Part shown: in pieces, positions 26,216 to 35,726 of the stretch
Layout of the letters: every line of letters starts with the position of its first letter
Numbering within the stretch: position 1 is the stretch's first letter
Source: Marisediminitalea aggregata
GTDB taxonomy: Bacteria; Pseudomonadota; Gammaproteobacteria; Enterobacterales; Alteromonadaceae
DNA: 64,000 nucleotides
Assembly (NCBI RefSeq): GCF_900129565.1
Contig: NZ_FQWD01000007.1
Coordinates: 62,001 to 126,000, forward strand
Direction: 5' to 3'
Notes under the pieces: generated by a model
What the model was told of the DNA's origin: nothing
The model's input: only the letters and a program-made list of their open reading frames with translations
Database searches by the model: none
Translations under genes and position numbers: made by a program

Positions 26216-27208
26216 CTAACGTGCTTCGAATGGCAACCGTTGAGTATTGCGGCCTGCCCACATATCGCTGGCTCTGGTCGTCGCCTCAGGCAGTGCTATG
26301 TTTTCCAGTAACATCAGATAAGCCGACAAACTGGCGATGACCGCTTGTTCAGCGTAGTGGTGGTCTTGCTCTCCACGCCAAACAGCCAACATGGTTGATG
26401 TACTTACATCGCGCTCTTTCATCGACCAACCCGGTGAAGCAGGATAGATCACTTCACGGGTTTTACCGTCCTGGGTAAAATAGAGGTGAGTATCTCGCTC
26501 AGTGTTCACTTCTGGATCCCCGCCATCCCCCCGAAACACCAAAGATGCCTGCTCGAACGCTTCATTCACCACGGCATGACGTTCATCCAGATGCAGATGA
26601 TAAACCCCCTGAACTGCAAATGGCGCATGGCTAGGGTTAAGTAAACGTGCCAAGGTATTAGCACAGGAACGCAAACCAAACAGTTCACGCAGCTTTATCA
26701 AACGGTCTAATTCAGGTAAGGCAATGCCTAAATCCAGATAACTAACGTTATAAACCGCCTGATGATTAACAGCTTGCTCGATGGATTGCGCCAGTGGTAA
26801 TCCCAGGTCAGGCAAAGCGTGACTCGCGTAGAAACGTTTGGAACCGGGTTCAGATGCACCATGCAAACAAATATTCACGCCTTCCGATGCCAGTAACGCC
26901 ACACTGAACAAATACCAGGGGAGTTGTCTGCGCTTACCGGCATAGCAGCCGATATCAAGCTGCACCTGTAACCGGGATAAGTCTTTGGGTAAACGCTCGC
27001 GGCAAGCACGAATGAAGGCAGTGAGTTCTTCGACAGATTCTTCTTGCATACGCAACAACATTAAGAACGCACCGGCTTGTTCCGGTGCAATGCTGTTGTC
27101 CAGTACGCGTCCCATGGCGTCATAGGCTTCGTCGAACGTCAGATGACGCGCACCCTTTTGCCCTTTGCCAAGGGCCTTAATATATTCGCTAAATGGCAAG
27201 CTTCTCAT
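26216..27208 (-). CDS. ybiB: YbiB/TrpD2-family glycosyl transferase-fold protein
   Basis: A 330-residue protein related in fold to anthranilate phosphoribosyltransferase. It has the N-terminal helical domain (LTFDEAYDAMGRVLDNSIAPEQ, GAFLMLLRMQEESVEEL) and the body with LDIGCYAGKRRQLPW, where the TrpD-type phosphoribosyl pyrophosphate loop is not conserved. E. coli YbiB is a DNA-binding protein induced by stress, without tryptophan synthesis activity. It overlaps cobA by 20 bases at the end of the nitrate reductase operon, a recurring but unexplained position in some gammaproteobacteria. Its role in nitrate assimilation is unknown. Confidence 0.85.
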   Translation of the reverse strand: MRSLPFSEYIKALGKGQKGARHLTFDEAYDAMGRVLDNSIAPEQAGAFLMLLRMQEESVEELTAFIRACRERLPKDLSRLQVQLDIGCYAGKRRQLPWYLFSVALLASEGVNICLHGASEPGSKRFYASHALPDLGLPLAQSIEQAVNHQAVYNVSYLDLGIALPELDRLIKLRELFGLRSCANTLARLLNPSHAPFAVQGVYHLHLDERHAVVNEAFEQASLVFRGDGGDPEVNTERDTHLYFTQDGKTREVIYPASPGWSMKERDVSTSTMLAVWRGEQDHHYAEQAVIASLSAYLMLLENIALPEATTRASDMWAGRNTQRLPFEAR

Positions 27209-28103
27209 AAGATTGGTTAAGCAGCTCTAAAGAAACAGATTGGCGAGCATTGACCACATGCCCTATCACTACCAGTGCAGGGCCTGTCATGTTTGCTTGC
27301 GCAACGTGTTGAACTATATCGCTAATCGTCGCAGCGATGACCTGTTGTTGATTACAACACGCGTTTTCAATCACCGCAACTGGCATATTCGCATCTACGC
27401 CATTTTCTTTTAATCGCTGGCATAACAGCGCTAAGCGCTTAAAGCCCATATAGATAACCGTGGTTTCACGTTCCGCGCTACGCGCTATTGACGCCCAGTC
27501 GGCTTCTTTTTCAGGATTTTGAAACTGTGCAGTCATCAGTCTGACAGACTGAGCGACACTGCGGTCCGTTAGCGGAATACCTGTATAGGCCGAGGCCCCT
27601 GAAGCAGCAGTAATACCAGGCACAATGGCAAACGGGATATTCGCTTCGGTTAATGCTGCCGTTTCTTCGCAGGTGCGAGCAAATACCGCCGGGTCGCCTC
27701 CTTTCAGCCGCACAACTCGCTTACCCGCCTGCCCTAGTGCAACCAAACGCTGGCAAATTTCCTGTTGTGGCACACTGTGTTTACCACAACGTTTTCCAAC
27801 GAAGACTTTTTCGATATGACGTGGAATGCAGTCCAAGACAGATTGATCTACCAACCAGTCAAACAGCACAATATCCGCCGTTTGCAGTAAGCGATAGGCT
27901 TTGACCGTTAGCAATTCGGCATCACCGGGGCCGGCACCCACAATAAACACTTCTCCGGCTTTTTCAGACCGACCGCGTGCAGACAGAGCATTGTTGCCAA
28001 GTCCGGAAGCACCATCACGTCGGGTGATATTGCGCAACCGGCTTTGAATACGAAGCGCCCCTTGGATCAGTGGCGCGGTAACAGGGTTAAATAATACGCT
28101 CAT
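27189..28103 (-). CDS. cobA: Uroporphyrinogen-III C-methyltransferase
   Basis: The predicted 304-residue enzyme methylates uroporphyrinogen III twice to precorrin-2, the first step to siroheme. The SAM-binding opening FIVGAGPGDAELLTVKAYRLL starts only at about residue 51; the preceding 50 residues are an extension without clear motif. VRLKGGDPAVFARTCEE, VPGITAASGASAYTGIPLT and TTVIYMGF follow as in SUMT enzymes. I start at the ATG at 28103, which overlaps the nasA end by 17 bases; the frame extends further upstream inside nasA. Siroheme is the cofactor of the nitrite reductase NirB encoded in the same operon. Confidence 0.92.
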   Translation of the reverse strand: MSVLFNPVTAPLIQGALRIQSRLRNITRRDGASGLGNNALSARGRSEKAGEVFIVGAGPGDAELLTVKAYRLLQTADIVLFDWLVDQSVLDCIPRHIEKVFVGKRCGKHSVPQQEICQRLVALGQAGKRVVRLKGGDPAVFARTCEETAALTEANIPFAIVPGITAASGASAYTGIPLTDRSVAQSVRLMTAQFQNPEKEADWASIARSAERETTVIYMGFKRLALLCQRLKENGVDANMPVAVIENACCNQQQVIAATISDIVQHVAQANMTGPALVVIGHVVNARQSVSLELLNQSYEKLAI

Positions 28104-30825
28104 AAGGGGTAGATTCCGTGTCAGTTGAAGATTCAGCCTCAGCAGTGAGTAAGGCCGCCAGCTCGGTTTTGCACGAGCCACAATTTGTGCCGCATTTGAG
28201 GTTTTTACCCAATGCTTCGACACTGTTACAACCGTCCTGGATAGCCTGCTTGATGGTGTTTTCACGCACACCAAAACAGCTACAGACCAGTTTCCCTAAT
28301 AAAAATGCGTCATCCGGCTGTTGATTCAACAAAGCAGATACCTGCTCCGCGGACAGCGCCGTTTCAGTGAACAGACTATCAAGCCAATCTGAAGGCAGAT
28401 TCAGCGCATTTGCACTAATCAATACAGCCAACACCAGCTTGTCGTCCCGAGTGGCCACAACACTCACGGCGTCTGCCGATTGCCTTGTTGCCCATTGTGT
28501 ATCCTTGGGTAACAGCTCAAATACACTGTCTAACACTGCCTGAGGCGCTTTAACATCCGCAACGGAAGCACTGTGTGCCACCTCAGTGGGGCAAGCCAGC
28601 CAATAACTGAAGCTCTCCCTCACCGGCCCGACATACTCGGCATTGCCATACACCAGACCATAAGAGGCCATGTCAGCTTTTTTGGCTTTGACTGCACCGT
28701 GTTTGAGTTCAGGCTGCCCCGACAAGGGGTCATTGGCACCGTTGAGTAAGGCACCGACTTTACAATGTGATCCCCAGGTCGCAGACCAGTGAAACGGCGC
28801 GAACATGTCGCCTTTTCGCTGTTTGTCGTCAATGGTTACGGGCAGAATTACCGTGGTGTCGGTCGCGCAGGCAGCATTTAATGCCAGGAGATCGCCGTTT
28901 TCCACACCCAGTGTTTTTGCATCTGCGCTATTCACGCTTAGCCACGGACGATCCATGTGTTTGAGTAACCGCGCCGTGTTGCCGGTTCGGGTCATGGTAT
29001 GCCATTGGTCCCTTACCCGCCCAGTATTCAGTACATAGGGATAATCCGCTGAAGTAGCCTGGGTAGGCAATGCCGGGGTAACCGCAATCATGCGGGCTTT
29101 ACCGGTTGGCGTATAGAAAGTACCGTCCGCAAACAGTCTGTCTGCACCTGCACGATGCACCTCACTGAACGGCCATTGCTGTGGACGCATGGCATCGTAT
29201 TGCTGTTCAGTCAGGTCTTGTAATGGTGATAAGTCCAGCGCACGGCTCCCACCATTTTCAGTACCGGTTAATGCACAATGTTCGCGAAAAATCTCTACCG
29301 GGTGCTGATAACTAAATGCCTCGTCAAAGCCTAACGCACACGCCACTTCACTGATGATTTGCCAGTCGTGCTTTGCTTCACTGCTTGGCGGCACCAAGCC
29401 GCGTTGGCGCGAAATGCGGCGCTCTGAATTTGTTACTGTGCCATTTTTTTCTGACCAGCCCGTTGCGGGAAACACAACATCAGCAAATTTAAGTGTGTCG
29501 GTTTGTGCCGCAGTATCGGACACGATCACCATTTCACAGCGCGAGAGTGCTGCTTCAATCAATTCGCGATTTGGCATACTGGCAACAGGATTGGTTGCCA
29601 TAATCCATAAACACTTAATTTTTCCGTCAGCCGCGGCCTGAAACGTATCAACGGCCTTCAAACCATTTTTTGTTGCCAGATTCGGCGCCTGCCAGAAATC
29701 GCGCACAATACGCTGATGCTCAGTATTATCAATATCCATATGCGCGGCCAGCATGGTAGACAAGCCACCTACTTCGCGTCCGCCCATGGCATTAGGTTGA
29801 CCGGTGATCGAAAAAGGGCCACTGCCGGTTTTGGCAATCTTTCCACTCGCCAAATGACAGTTAATGATGGCATTCCCTTTGTCTACACCGGTAGTGGACT
29901 GATTGATGCCCATAGAGAAAAAGCTGATCACCCGAGGAAGTTGGGTAAACCATCGGAAAAATGTTTCAACGATAGATTGAGGTAGCTTACAAACGTCCGC
30001 GACTCTGGCCAAATCCCATTCACTGGCAATGTGCATGGCCTCTTCCAGACCTGATACGGATTGTTCGATGTATGCGTTGTCCAGCCCATCGTGTTGTGAC
30101 AAATAGTTCAACAAGCCGCAATACAATACGGCGTCCGTACCGGGTGCCAGTGGCAAATGCAAATCGGCAAGCGTACAGGAATCCGTTTGGCGCGGGTCAA
30201 CCACTACGACTTTCATATCGGGGTTTTGTAACTTGGCGCGCTCAATACGCTGGAACAACACCGGGTGAGTCCAGGCAGCATTACTACCTACTAGTACCAG
30301 CAAATCTGTGTGCTCTAAATCTTCGTAGTCACACGGCACAATATCTTCACCAAACGCTCGTTTGTGCGCTACAACAGCCGATGACATGCACAGGCGTGAG
30401 TTGGTATCGATATTGGCGCTGCCAATAAAGCCTTTCATCAGTTTATTGGCAACGTAGTAATCTTCGGTCAGCAGCTGACCAGAGCCGTAAATTGCGATGG
30501 CTTCCGGACCGTCCGTTTCCAGAATGCTGCGCATTTTATCGGCCACCGTTTGGATGGCTGTTTGCCAATCGCTGCGTTGGCCATTCACCATGGGAAACAA
30601 CAGGCGGCTGTCCTGACCTAATGTTTCCAATAAATGGGTACCTTTAATGCAAAGGCGTCCAAAGTTAGCCGGATGTTCCCGGCTACCTTGCAGGTCACTG
30701 AGTTGTGGCCCTGCAGCCCCCTGGCGTACTACATCCACGCCACAACCCACACCGCAGTACGGACAGGTTGTTTGCAGTAACCGTTTACTGCTTTGGGGAT
30801 TCGCTGTTGGGGGTAATGAAGTCAT
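28087..30825 (-). CDS. nasA: Assimilatory nitrate reductase, catalytic subunit
   Basis: The 912-residue cytoplasmic molybdoenzyme reduces nitrate to nitrite. The N-terminal [4Fe-4S] motif is CPYCGVGCGVDVV plus RLCIKGTHL; bis-MGD domains follow, with INCHLASGKIAKTGSGPFSITGQPNAMGGREVGG and the C-terminal dinucleotide-binding domain (LNTGRVRDQWHTMTRTG). A C-terminal BFD-like [2Fe-2S] domain is present (LVCSCFGVRENTI, then CGTNCGSC), which in related enzymes accepts electrons. No Tat signal is present, as expected for NasA. It follows nirD by 15 bases. Confidence 0.96.
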   Translation of the reverse strand: MTSLPPTANPQSSKRLLQTTCPYCGVGCGVDVVRQGAAGPQLSDLQGSREHPANFGRLCIKGTHLLETLGQDSRLLFPMVNGQRSDWQTAIQTVADKMRSILETDGPEAIAIYGSGQLLTEDYYVANKLMKGFIGSANIDTNSRLCMSSAVVAHKRAFGEDIVPCDYEDLEHTDLLVLVGSNAAWTHPVLFQRIERAKLQNPDMKVVVVDPRQTDSCTLADLHLPLAPGTDAVLYCGLLNYLSQHDGLDNAYIEQSVSGLEEAMHIASEWDLARVADVCKLPQSIVETFFRWFTQLPRVISFFSMGINQSTTGVDKGNAIINCHLASGKIAKTGSGPFSITGQPNAMGGREVGGLSTMLAAHMDIDNTEHQRIVRDFWQAPNLATKNGLKAVDTFQAAADGKIKCLWIMATNPVASMPNRELIEAALSRCEMVIVSDTAAQTDTLKFADVVFPATGWSEKNGTVTNSERRISRQRGLVPPSSEAKHDWQIISEVACALGFDEAFSYQHPVEIFREHCALTGTENGGSRALDLSPLQDLTEQQYDAMRPQQWPFSEVHRAGADRLFADGTFYTPTGKARMIAVTPALPTQATSADYPYVLNTGRVRDQWHTMTRTGNTARLLKHMDRPWLSVNSADAKTLGVENGDLLALNAACATDTTVILPVTIDDKQRKGDMFAPFHWSATWGSHCKVGALLNGANDPLSGQPELKHGAVKAKKADMASYGLVYGNAEYVGPVRESFSYWLACPTEVAHSASVADVKAPQAVLDSVFELLPKDTQWATRQSADAVSVVATRDDKLVLAVLISANALNLPSDWLDSLFTETALSAEQVSALLNQQPDDAFLLGKLVCSCFGVRENTIKQAIQDGCNSVEALGKNLKCGTNCGSCKTELAALLTAEAESSTDTESTPYERII

Positions 30826-30840
30826 TGCAAGTCCTGGCTG

Positions 30841-31194
30841 TTACAGTTCAATCAATACACGTTGTGCGTCAACACGAACAGGGTAAGCATTAACGCTCAC
30901 ATCATCACGCTCCAGACACGTGCCGGTAGCCAGTTCGTAGTGCTCTTTATACAGCGGTGATGCCACCACTGTCTTTCCGCCCAATGAACCGACAATACCG
31001 CGATAAAGAACGTTGGCTTCGCCAATAGGATCCCAGTTGCTAATCGCAAAATACTGTGTACCTTCGCCGTTCACAATCCGGAAGATAGCAACCTGTTCCT
31101 CACCGATCAGCGCGCAAACGCCACTGTTGGTAACCAGGTCATCTTCATGGCACACATCATGCCATTGTGGGGTATAACTTTCTTGTGCTTGCAT
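30841..31194 (-). CDS. nirD: Nitrite reductase (NADH), small subunit
   Basis: A 117-residue Rieske-fold subunit of the assimilatory nitrite reductase. VCALIGEEQVAIFRI and GSLGGKTVVASPLYKEHYEL match NirD. The Rieske Cys/His cluster ligands are absent, which is normal for NirD. It lies ten bases after nirB and would form a complex with it. Confidence 0.95.
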   Translation of the reverse strand: MQAQESYTPQWHDVCHEDDLVTNSGVCALIGEEQVAIFRIVNGEGTQYFAISNWDPIGEANVLYRGIVGSLGGKTVVASPLYKEHYELATGTCLERDDVSVNAYPVRVDAQRVLIEL

Positions 31195-31204
31195 GATTGT
31201 TCTC

Positions 31205-33748
31205 CTAAACGATTTCTACCGGAATGGCTTTTTCACCTGAAAACTTTTCGGCTTTGGTAGCCGGACGAATCTGATCGCGCTCTGTCACGAACTGAATGTT
31301 ACTGTCGGTGGCGTCACTGTTCACAAACTGGCGGAAACGCTTGAGGGCTTCCGGCGATTCAATGGTGGTTTTCCACTCACACTGATACGTATCAGTAATT
31401 AACTGCATTTGCGCTTCAAGTTCGTCGCCAATGCCCAACGAGTCTTCAATCACAACCTGTTGCAGGTATTCCAGACCGCCTTCCAGGTTTTCCATCCAAA
31501 CAGAGGTCCGCTGTAAACGGTCTGCGGTTTTGGTGTAGAACATCAACACGCGGTCGATGTACTTAACCAGGGTTTCATCGTCCAGGTCTGTTGCAAATAA
31601 ATCTGCATGGCGAGGCTTCATACCGCCGTTTCCGCATACATATAAGTTCCAGCCGTTTTCAGTGGCAATAACACCGATATCTTTACCTTGTGCCTCGGCA
31701 CATTCACGGGTACAGCCCGATACCGCAAATTTAATTTTGTGCGGCGCACGCAGGCCTTTGTAGCGGTTTTCCAAATCGATAGCCATGGTGACCGAGTCCT
31801 GCACCCCGTAACGGCACCAGGTGCTGCCTACACAAGACTTAACCGTACGCAGTGCTTTGGCATAGGCATGACCTGTTTCAAAGCCACCAGCAACCAAAGC
31901 TTCCCAAATAGCCGGAAGTTGTTCGACACGCGCACCGAATAAATCAATACGCTGACCACCGGTGATTTTGGTGTACAGATTGTACTGTTTAGCCACTTCA
32001 CCCAGCAGAATCAGTTTGTCAGGGGTAATTTCACCACCGGCAACACGCGGTACAATCGAATAAGTACCGTCTTTTTGCATGTTACCTAAGTAAGTGTCAT
32101 TAGTGTCCTGCAGCGGTTGATGCTGCTGTTGCAGAATGTAGTCGTTCCACACCGAAGCAAAAATAGAACCAGCAGCAGGCTTACAGATATCACAGCCCAT
32201 GCCCGTACCGTGTTTTTCCAGTAACTCGTTGAAGCTCTTGATGCCTTCAACCTGAATCAGGTGGTACAGCTCCTGACGCGTGTAATTAAAGTGTTCACAA
32301 ATAGCTTTCGATACTTCAACACCGCGTTTTTCTAATTCACTGTCGACAACGTTTTTCAATAAGGCTGCACAACCTCCACAACCTGTGCTTGCACTGGTTG
32401 CACCCTTCACGTCACCAACAGAGCAACAGCCGCCGTCGATAGCATCGATAATGTCGCCCTTAGATACGTTGTAGCACGAACAGATTGTTGCTGCGTCACC
32501 CAAGGCGTCAGCACCCAATGTTGGTGCTTCACCGGCCGAAGGCAGAATGAGCGACTCTGGCGCTTCAGGTACGGCAATTTCGTTTAACGCGTATTGCAAC
32601 AAAGTATCGTAGTCGCTGGTGTCCCCCACCAGTACCGCGCCGATTACATGCGTTTTGCTTGGATCAACAACGAGTTTTTTGTAAATGCCATCAGGCTGAT
32701 TGTGATAGGTATACACCAATGCGCCCGGAGTCTTTGCATGAGCATCACCAATTGAACCTACTTCTACGCCCATTAATTTGAGCTTGGTACTCATATCGGC
32801 ACCGGCAAATTCACCTTCGCCCCCCGTCAGGTTGGCTACCGCTGCGCGTGCCATGGCATAACCCGGCGCAACCAGGCCATATATGCGGTTGTCCCACAAT
32901 GCACATTCACCAATGGCGTAAATATCCGGATCAGAAGTCTGGCATTGGTTGTTTATAACAATGCCGCCGCGCTCACCCATTGCCAGTTCGCTGCTGCGAC
33001 CTAACTGGTCACTTGGGCGGATCCCGGCGGAGAACAGAATCAAATCAGTTTCTAAAAAGCTGCCATCAGAGAAATTCATGCGGTAGCGACAATGTTCGCC
33101 GGCGACGATTTCCTGTGTGGCTTTTTGCGTGTGCACCTGAACGCCCAGGTCTTCAATTTTCGTTCTGAGCTGGTCACCGCCCATCAGGTCCAGTTGCACC
33201 GCCATCAATTGAGGGGCAAATTCGACCACATGGGTTTCAAGGCCGGCTTGTTTTAATGCGTTTGCTGCCTCAAGGCCTAACAAACCGCCACCAACAACAA
33301 CACCAACTTTACTTTGCGCAGAGGATGCACTGATAGCTTCCAAATCTTCAATAGTACGATACACCAGGCAATGGGGTTGGTCGTTACCCGGAATCGGTGG
33401 TACAAACGGGTATGAACCTGTTGCCAGTACCAACTTGTCGTATTCAAAGGTTTCACCACTTTCCAGTGTAACCACTTTGGCCGTGCGATCGATGTCACTT
33501 ACCCGAGCATTGACTCGTGCGTCAACCCCCCACTCCTGATACGTTTCAGGTGTCGTCATGGCTAAATCTTCAGCCGTTTTACCTGCAAAGTACGACGACA
33601 AATAAACCCGGTCGTAGGCCAAACGGCCTTCACCGCTTAAAACCGTAATGTGGCAATCATGCTGGCTGTTGATCAACTGCTCTACAAAATGATGGCCTAC
33701 CATGCCATTACCGACAATGACGATGCGTTGTTGTGAAGAAGAAGTCAT
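31205..33748 (-). CDS. nirB: Nitrite reductase (NADH), large subunit
   Basis: The 847-residue enzyme reduces nitrite to ammonium. The N terminus has the FAD site (RIVIVGNGMVGHHFVEQL) and the NAD site (GVVVGGGLLGLEAANAL), then two BFD-like cysteine regions (ICSCYNVSKGDI, GCGGCAAL; and GCDICKP), and the siroheme and [4Fe-4S] site with CVGSTWC and SGCTREC. I start at the ATG at 33748, preceded by AAAGGTGA; the earlier frame start at 33784 falls in the attenuator. It leads the operon nirB-nirD-nasA-cobA-ybiB. Confidence 0.96.
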   Translation of the reverse strand: MTSSSQQRIVIVGNGMVGHHFVEQLINSQHDCHITVLSGEGRLAYDRVYLSSYFAGKTAEDLAMTTPETYQEWGVDARVNARVSDIDRTAKVVTLESGETFEYDKLVLATGSYPFVPPIPGNDQPHCLVYRTIEDLEAISASSAQSKVGVVVGGGLLGLEAANALKQAGLETHVVEFAPQLMAVQLDLMGGDQLRTKIEDLGVQVHTQKATQEIVAGEHCRYRMNFSDGSFLETDLILFSAGIRPSDQLGRSSELAMGERGGIVINNQCQTSDPDIYAIGECALWDNRIYGLVAPGYAMARAAVANLTGGEGEFAGADMSTKLKLMGVEVGSIGDAHAKTPGALVYTYHNQPDGIYKKLVVDPSKTHVIGAVLVGDTSDYDTLLQYALNEIAVPEAPESLILPSAGEAPTLGADALGDAATICSCYNVSKGDIIDAIDGGCCSVGDVKGATSASTGCGGCAALLKNVVDSELEKRGVEVSKAICEHFNYTRQELYHLIQVEGIKSFNELLEKHGTGMGCDICKPAAGSIFASVWNDYILQQQHQPLQDTNDTYLGNMQKDGTYSIVPRVAGGEITPDKLILLGEVAKQYNLYTKITGGQRIDLFGARVEQLPAIWEALVAGGFETGHAYAKALRTVKSCVGSTWCRYGVQDSVTMAIDLENRYKGLRAPHKIKFAVSGCTRECAEAQGKDIGVIATENGWNLYVCGNGGMKPRHADLFATDLDDETLVKYIDRVLMFYTKTADRLQRTSVWMENLEGGLEYLQQVVIEDSLGIGDELEAQMQLITDTYQCEWKTTIESPEALKRFRQFVNSDATDSNIQFVTERDQIRPATKAEKFSGEKAIPVEIV

Positions 33749-33770
33749 TTTGTTCACCTTTCTTGGGGAC

Positions 33771-33805
33771 AAAAAAAAGCCCACGACCTTTAAGGGTCAT
33801 GGGCT
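33771..33805 (-). terminator. Attenuator terminator in the nirB leader
   Basis: In the minus transcript AGCCCATGACC pairs with GGTCGTGGGCT (one G-U pair), followed by eight T residues. It lies 23 bases before the nirB start, so read-through must be allowed for expression. Confidence 0.85.
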
Positions 33806-33813
33806 CCGTTGCC
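33802..33813 (-). promoter_or_regulatory. nasR target: ANTAR-type hexaloop hairpin (P2) in the nirB leader
   Basis: The transcript reads GGC-AACGGA-GCC, almost the same as in the nrtA leader, with A at loop position 1 and G at position 4. Its 3' arm overlaps the terminator stem. A CTCAG/CTGAG stem-loop (33846-33860) lies further upstream; the matching P1 is less clear than for nrtA. Confidence 0.75.
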
Positions 33814-33881
33814 TGTTTAGCGTTAGCTTTTAAATTGTGTGATGGCTCAGTACGGCTGAGTCTACATCGTATTAAGTTACT

Positions 33882-33897
33882 ATCAAGATCAATGCCA
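33882..33897 (-). promoter_or_regulatory. -24/-12-like promoter element for nirB
   Basis: Minus strand TGGCATTGATCTTGAT keeps TGGCA at -24 and TTG at -12 but has GA where GC is expected for sigma-54. Transcription would start near 33872, giving a leader of about 124 bases. A sigma-70 reading (TTGGCA, 17 bases, TTAATA) is also possible. Confidence 0.45.
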
Positions 33898-33960
33898 ACA
33901 GTAAGAAATGTTAGTTTTCATAGGGTTATAAAAATTGATTACCGGGGCTTATCGACCTAT

Positions 33961-34011
33961 TGCACCAAAATAATGCAAAAAACACGTTTCCCGGTGCACC
34001 ACACTGATGAA
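33961..34011. promoter_or_regulatory. Two NtrC-like sites upstream of nirB
   Basis: TGCACCAAAATAATGCA (33961-33977) matches 15 of 17 positions of TGCACCAAAATGGTGCA. TGCACCACACTGATGAA (33995-34011) matches 13. A further half site ATGCACC follows. They lie 65-115 bases before the -24/-12 element, just after the stop codon of the kinase gene. Confidence 0.6.
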
Positions 34012-34020
34012 TGCACCACC

Positions 34021-35721
34021 TTATCGAATAAGAGACAATGCCAATAACGCGGCCAACACCGCAGATATCCCCTGCCAGAATTTAACCGGATTACGTTCTG
34101 CAAGGGGCAGTGTTTGCTGATAGGCTGGATTCGGATGCTGTAAGTCATACAGCAACTCAGACAAACTTGGATACCGTTTCGCCGCTTGCGGGTGACAGCC
34201 TCGTTTCACTGTCTCATCTAACCACACAGGAACAGACACATCTCGCTGTAATAATCGCTGATACCGCAGCTTGTGCAGTGCGCTGTAGCTGGTCGTTTTG
34301 GCGACTGCCGTTCCGTATGGATGTGCGCCAGACAAGGCATAATAAAGAATCGATGTTAATGAAAACTGATCAGCCTGTTCATTTGCCCACAACCCCACAA
34401 AATACTCAGGCGCACTGTAGAGCAGATCGCCAGGGATCATTAATTGATTGGGATCTTCCAGAAAATTATGACCGTGGATACTGGCACTGCCAAAGTCAAT
34501 AATAATCACCCGGTCCGAAGACGTGAGTAATAGGTTTTCCGGACGCAAATCCTGGTGTAACACCCCTTTGCGATGCAAAGCGGTTAACCCGGCAACCAGT
34601 TGCGATGCCCAGTCCCTGACCTGTTGGACACTCGCCTGGCCATTGTCCAGCAAATGTTGCTGCAGTGTTTGCCCTTCGAGATACTCGGTTAGGGTATAAA
34701 ATGCCGACCTGGGTGTGTCATGACTCACCGCTTTCATTAAATGCGGATTGTCGACCATACGTGCCACCCACTCTTCTTTTGCCATGTCATCTAAGAAACC
34801 GGCATTATCAATGTGAGTGGTCGCAGGCACTTTTAAAATAGCCATTTGCTGAGACGTTTGATGTTGAGCAACGAAAACCTCGCTGCGATCTGACCGATGC
34901 AAACACTTGGTCAAATGCCAATCATCAATATTTGTCCCAATGGTGGGCTGAGTGACTCTGGGCAAGAATCCATTGTCATCAAACGCAATGTTTAAATCCG
35001 AAGTCACACCCGTTACTGCCAGGACCTGAATGGTGAGATTGTCTGAACTGCCTGCCGCCAGGGCTTGTTCTAAAACCTGCTCACAATATTCCGTTAGCTG
35101 CGCCTCGCTAGCTGGCATCTGATCAAATAACGTTTGCGCATCAACAAACTCGCTAACCCCGTCGGTCATTAAAATGAATTTGTCACCGGGTTGCACTGCC
35201 ATGCTGTGAATATCAACATCCAGCTCGGGTTTTATACCCAAAGCATTGGCGAGGTATGTTTGCCCTGACTCAGACTCACCGGTGTGTGCGCGTGTTAAAG
35301 TGGTAATCACCTCATCACGGCAGTGCAAGATGGTACTGTCACCGCAATGTACAACCGTTGCGCAATCCTGATGAAGAATAAGACTGGAAAACGTACACAC
35401 ATAGCCCCTATCCGGATTCCCCTGATAAGGACTTTGTGCGGTTTTGACGTATAAAGCCGTATTGATCGTCTTTAATACGTTTTGTGCGGCTCTGGCAGCC
35501 GACCAGTTATCACTGGTTAACAGGTAATCACGATTAAACTGCGTAACAGCCAGCTCGCTGGCGTACTGGCTCACCTGGCTGCTACTAATACCATCAGCGA
35601 TACAGGCGACTATCCCGCGTCGCTGTAAAACGGCAAAATCAGGCACTGTCAGTTTCTGACAGTCCTGATTTATTGGTTTGATACCGCTGCTGGAGCAAGC
35701 TCCCCAGCGGACAGCTAACAT
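34021..35721 (-). CDS. PP2C phosphatase fused to Ser/Thr protein kinase, C-terminal membrane anchor
   Basis: A 566-residue fusion. Residues 1 to about 240 are a PP2C phosphatase with the metal-binding acids in INQDC, CIADGISS, LMTDGVSEF and GSSDNLTIQ. From about 265 a protein kinase domain follows: the ATP-binding Lys in MAILKVP, catalytic HQDLRPENLLL, the DFG motif IDFGSA and an APE motif (YSAPEYF). The C terminus is one hydrophobic segment (ISAVLAALLALSLI), a tail anchor in the inner membrane. All key residues of both enzymes are kept. It starts six bases after the FNT gene, so it probably modifies or monitors nitrate/nitrite transport; the target is unknown. Confidence 0.9.
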   Translation of the reverse strand: MLAVRWGACSSSGIKPINQDCQKLTVPDFAVLQRRGIVACIADGISSSQVSQYASELAVTQFNRDYLLTSDNWSAARAAQNVLKTINTALYVKTAQSPYQGNPDRGYVCTFSSLILHQDCATVVHCGDSTILHCRDEVITTLTRAHTGESESGQTYLANALGIKPELDVDIHSMAVQPGDKFILMTDGVSEFVDAQTLFDQMPASEAQLTEYCEQVLEQALAAGSSDNLTIQVLAVTGVTSDLNIAFDDNGFLPRVTQPTIGTNIDDWHLTKCLHRSDRSEVFVAQHQTSQQMAILKVPATTHIDNAGFLDDMAKEEWVARMVDNPHLMKAVSHDTPRSAFYTLTEYLEGQTLQQHLLDNGQASVQQVRDWASQLVAGLTALHRKGVLHQDLRPENLLLTSSDRVIIIDFGSASIHGHNFLEDPNQLMIPGDLLYSAPEYFVGLWANEQADQFSLTSILYYALSGAHPYGTAVAKTTSYSALHKLRYQRLLQRDVSVPVWLDETVKRGCHPQAAKRYPSLSELLYDLQHPNPAYQQTLPLAERNPVKFWQGISAVLAALLALSLIR

Positions 35722-35726
35722 TAACG

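Noticed and set aside
28104-28274. Possible 57-residue N-terminal extension of cobA
   Set aside because: It would lie wholly within nasA in another frame and has no similarity to the SUMT family; the ATG at 28103 is enough.
33749-33784. Possible upstream start of nirB at 33784
   Set aside because: It lies inside the attenuator terminator, and the FAD motif follows the ATG at 33748 at the usual distance.
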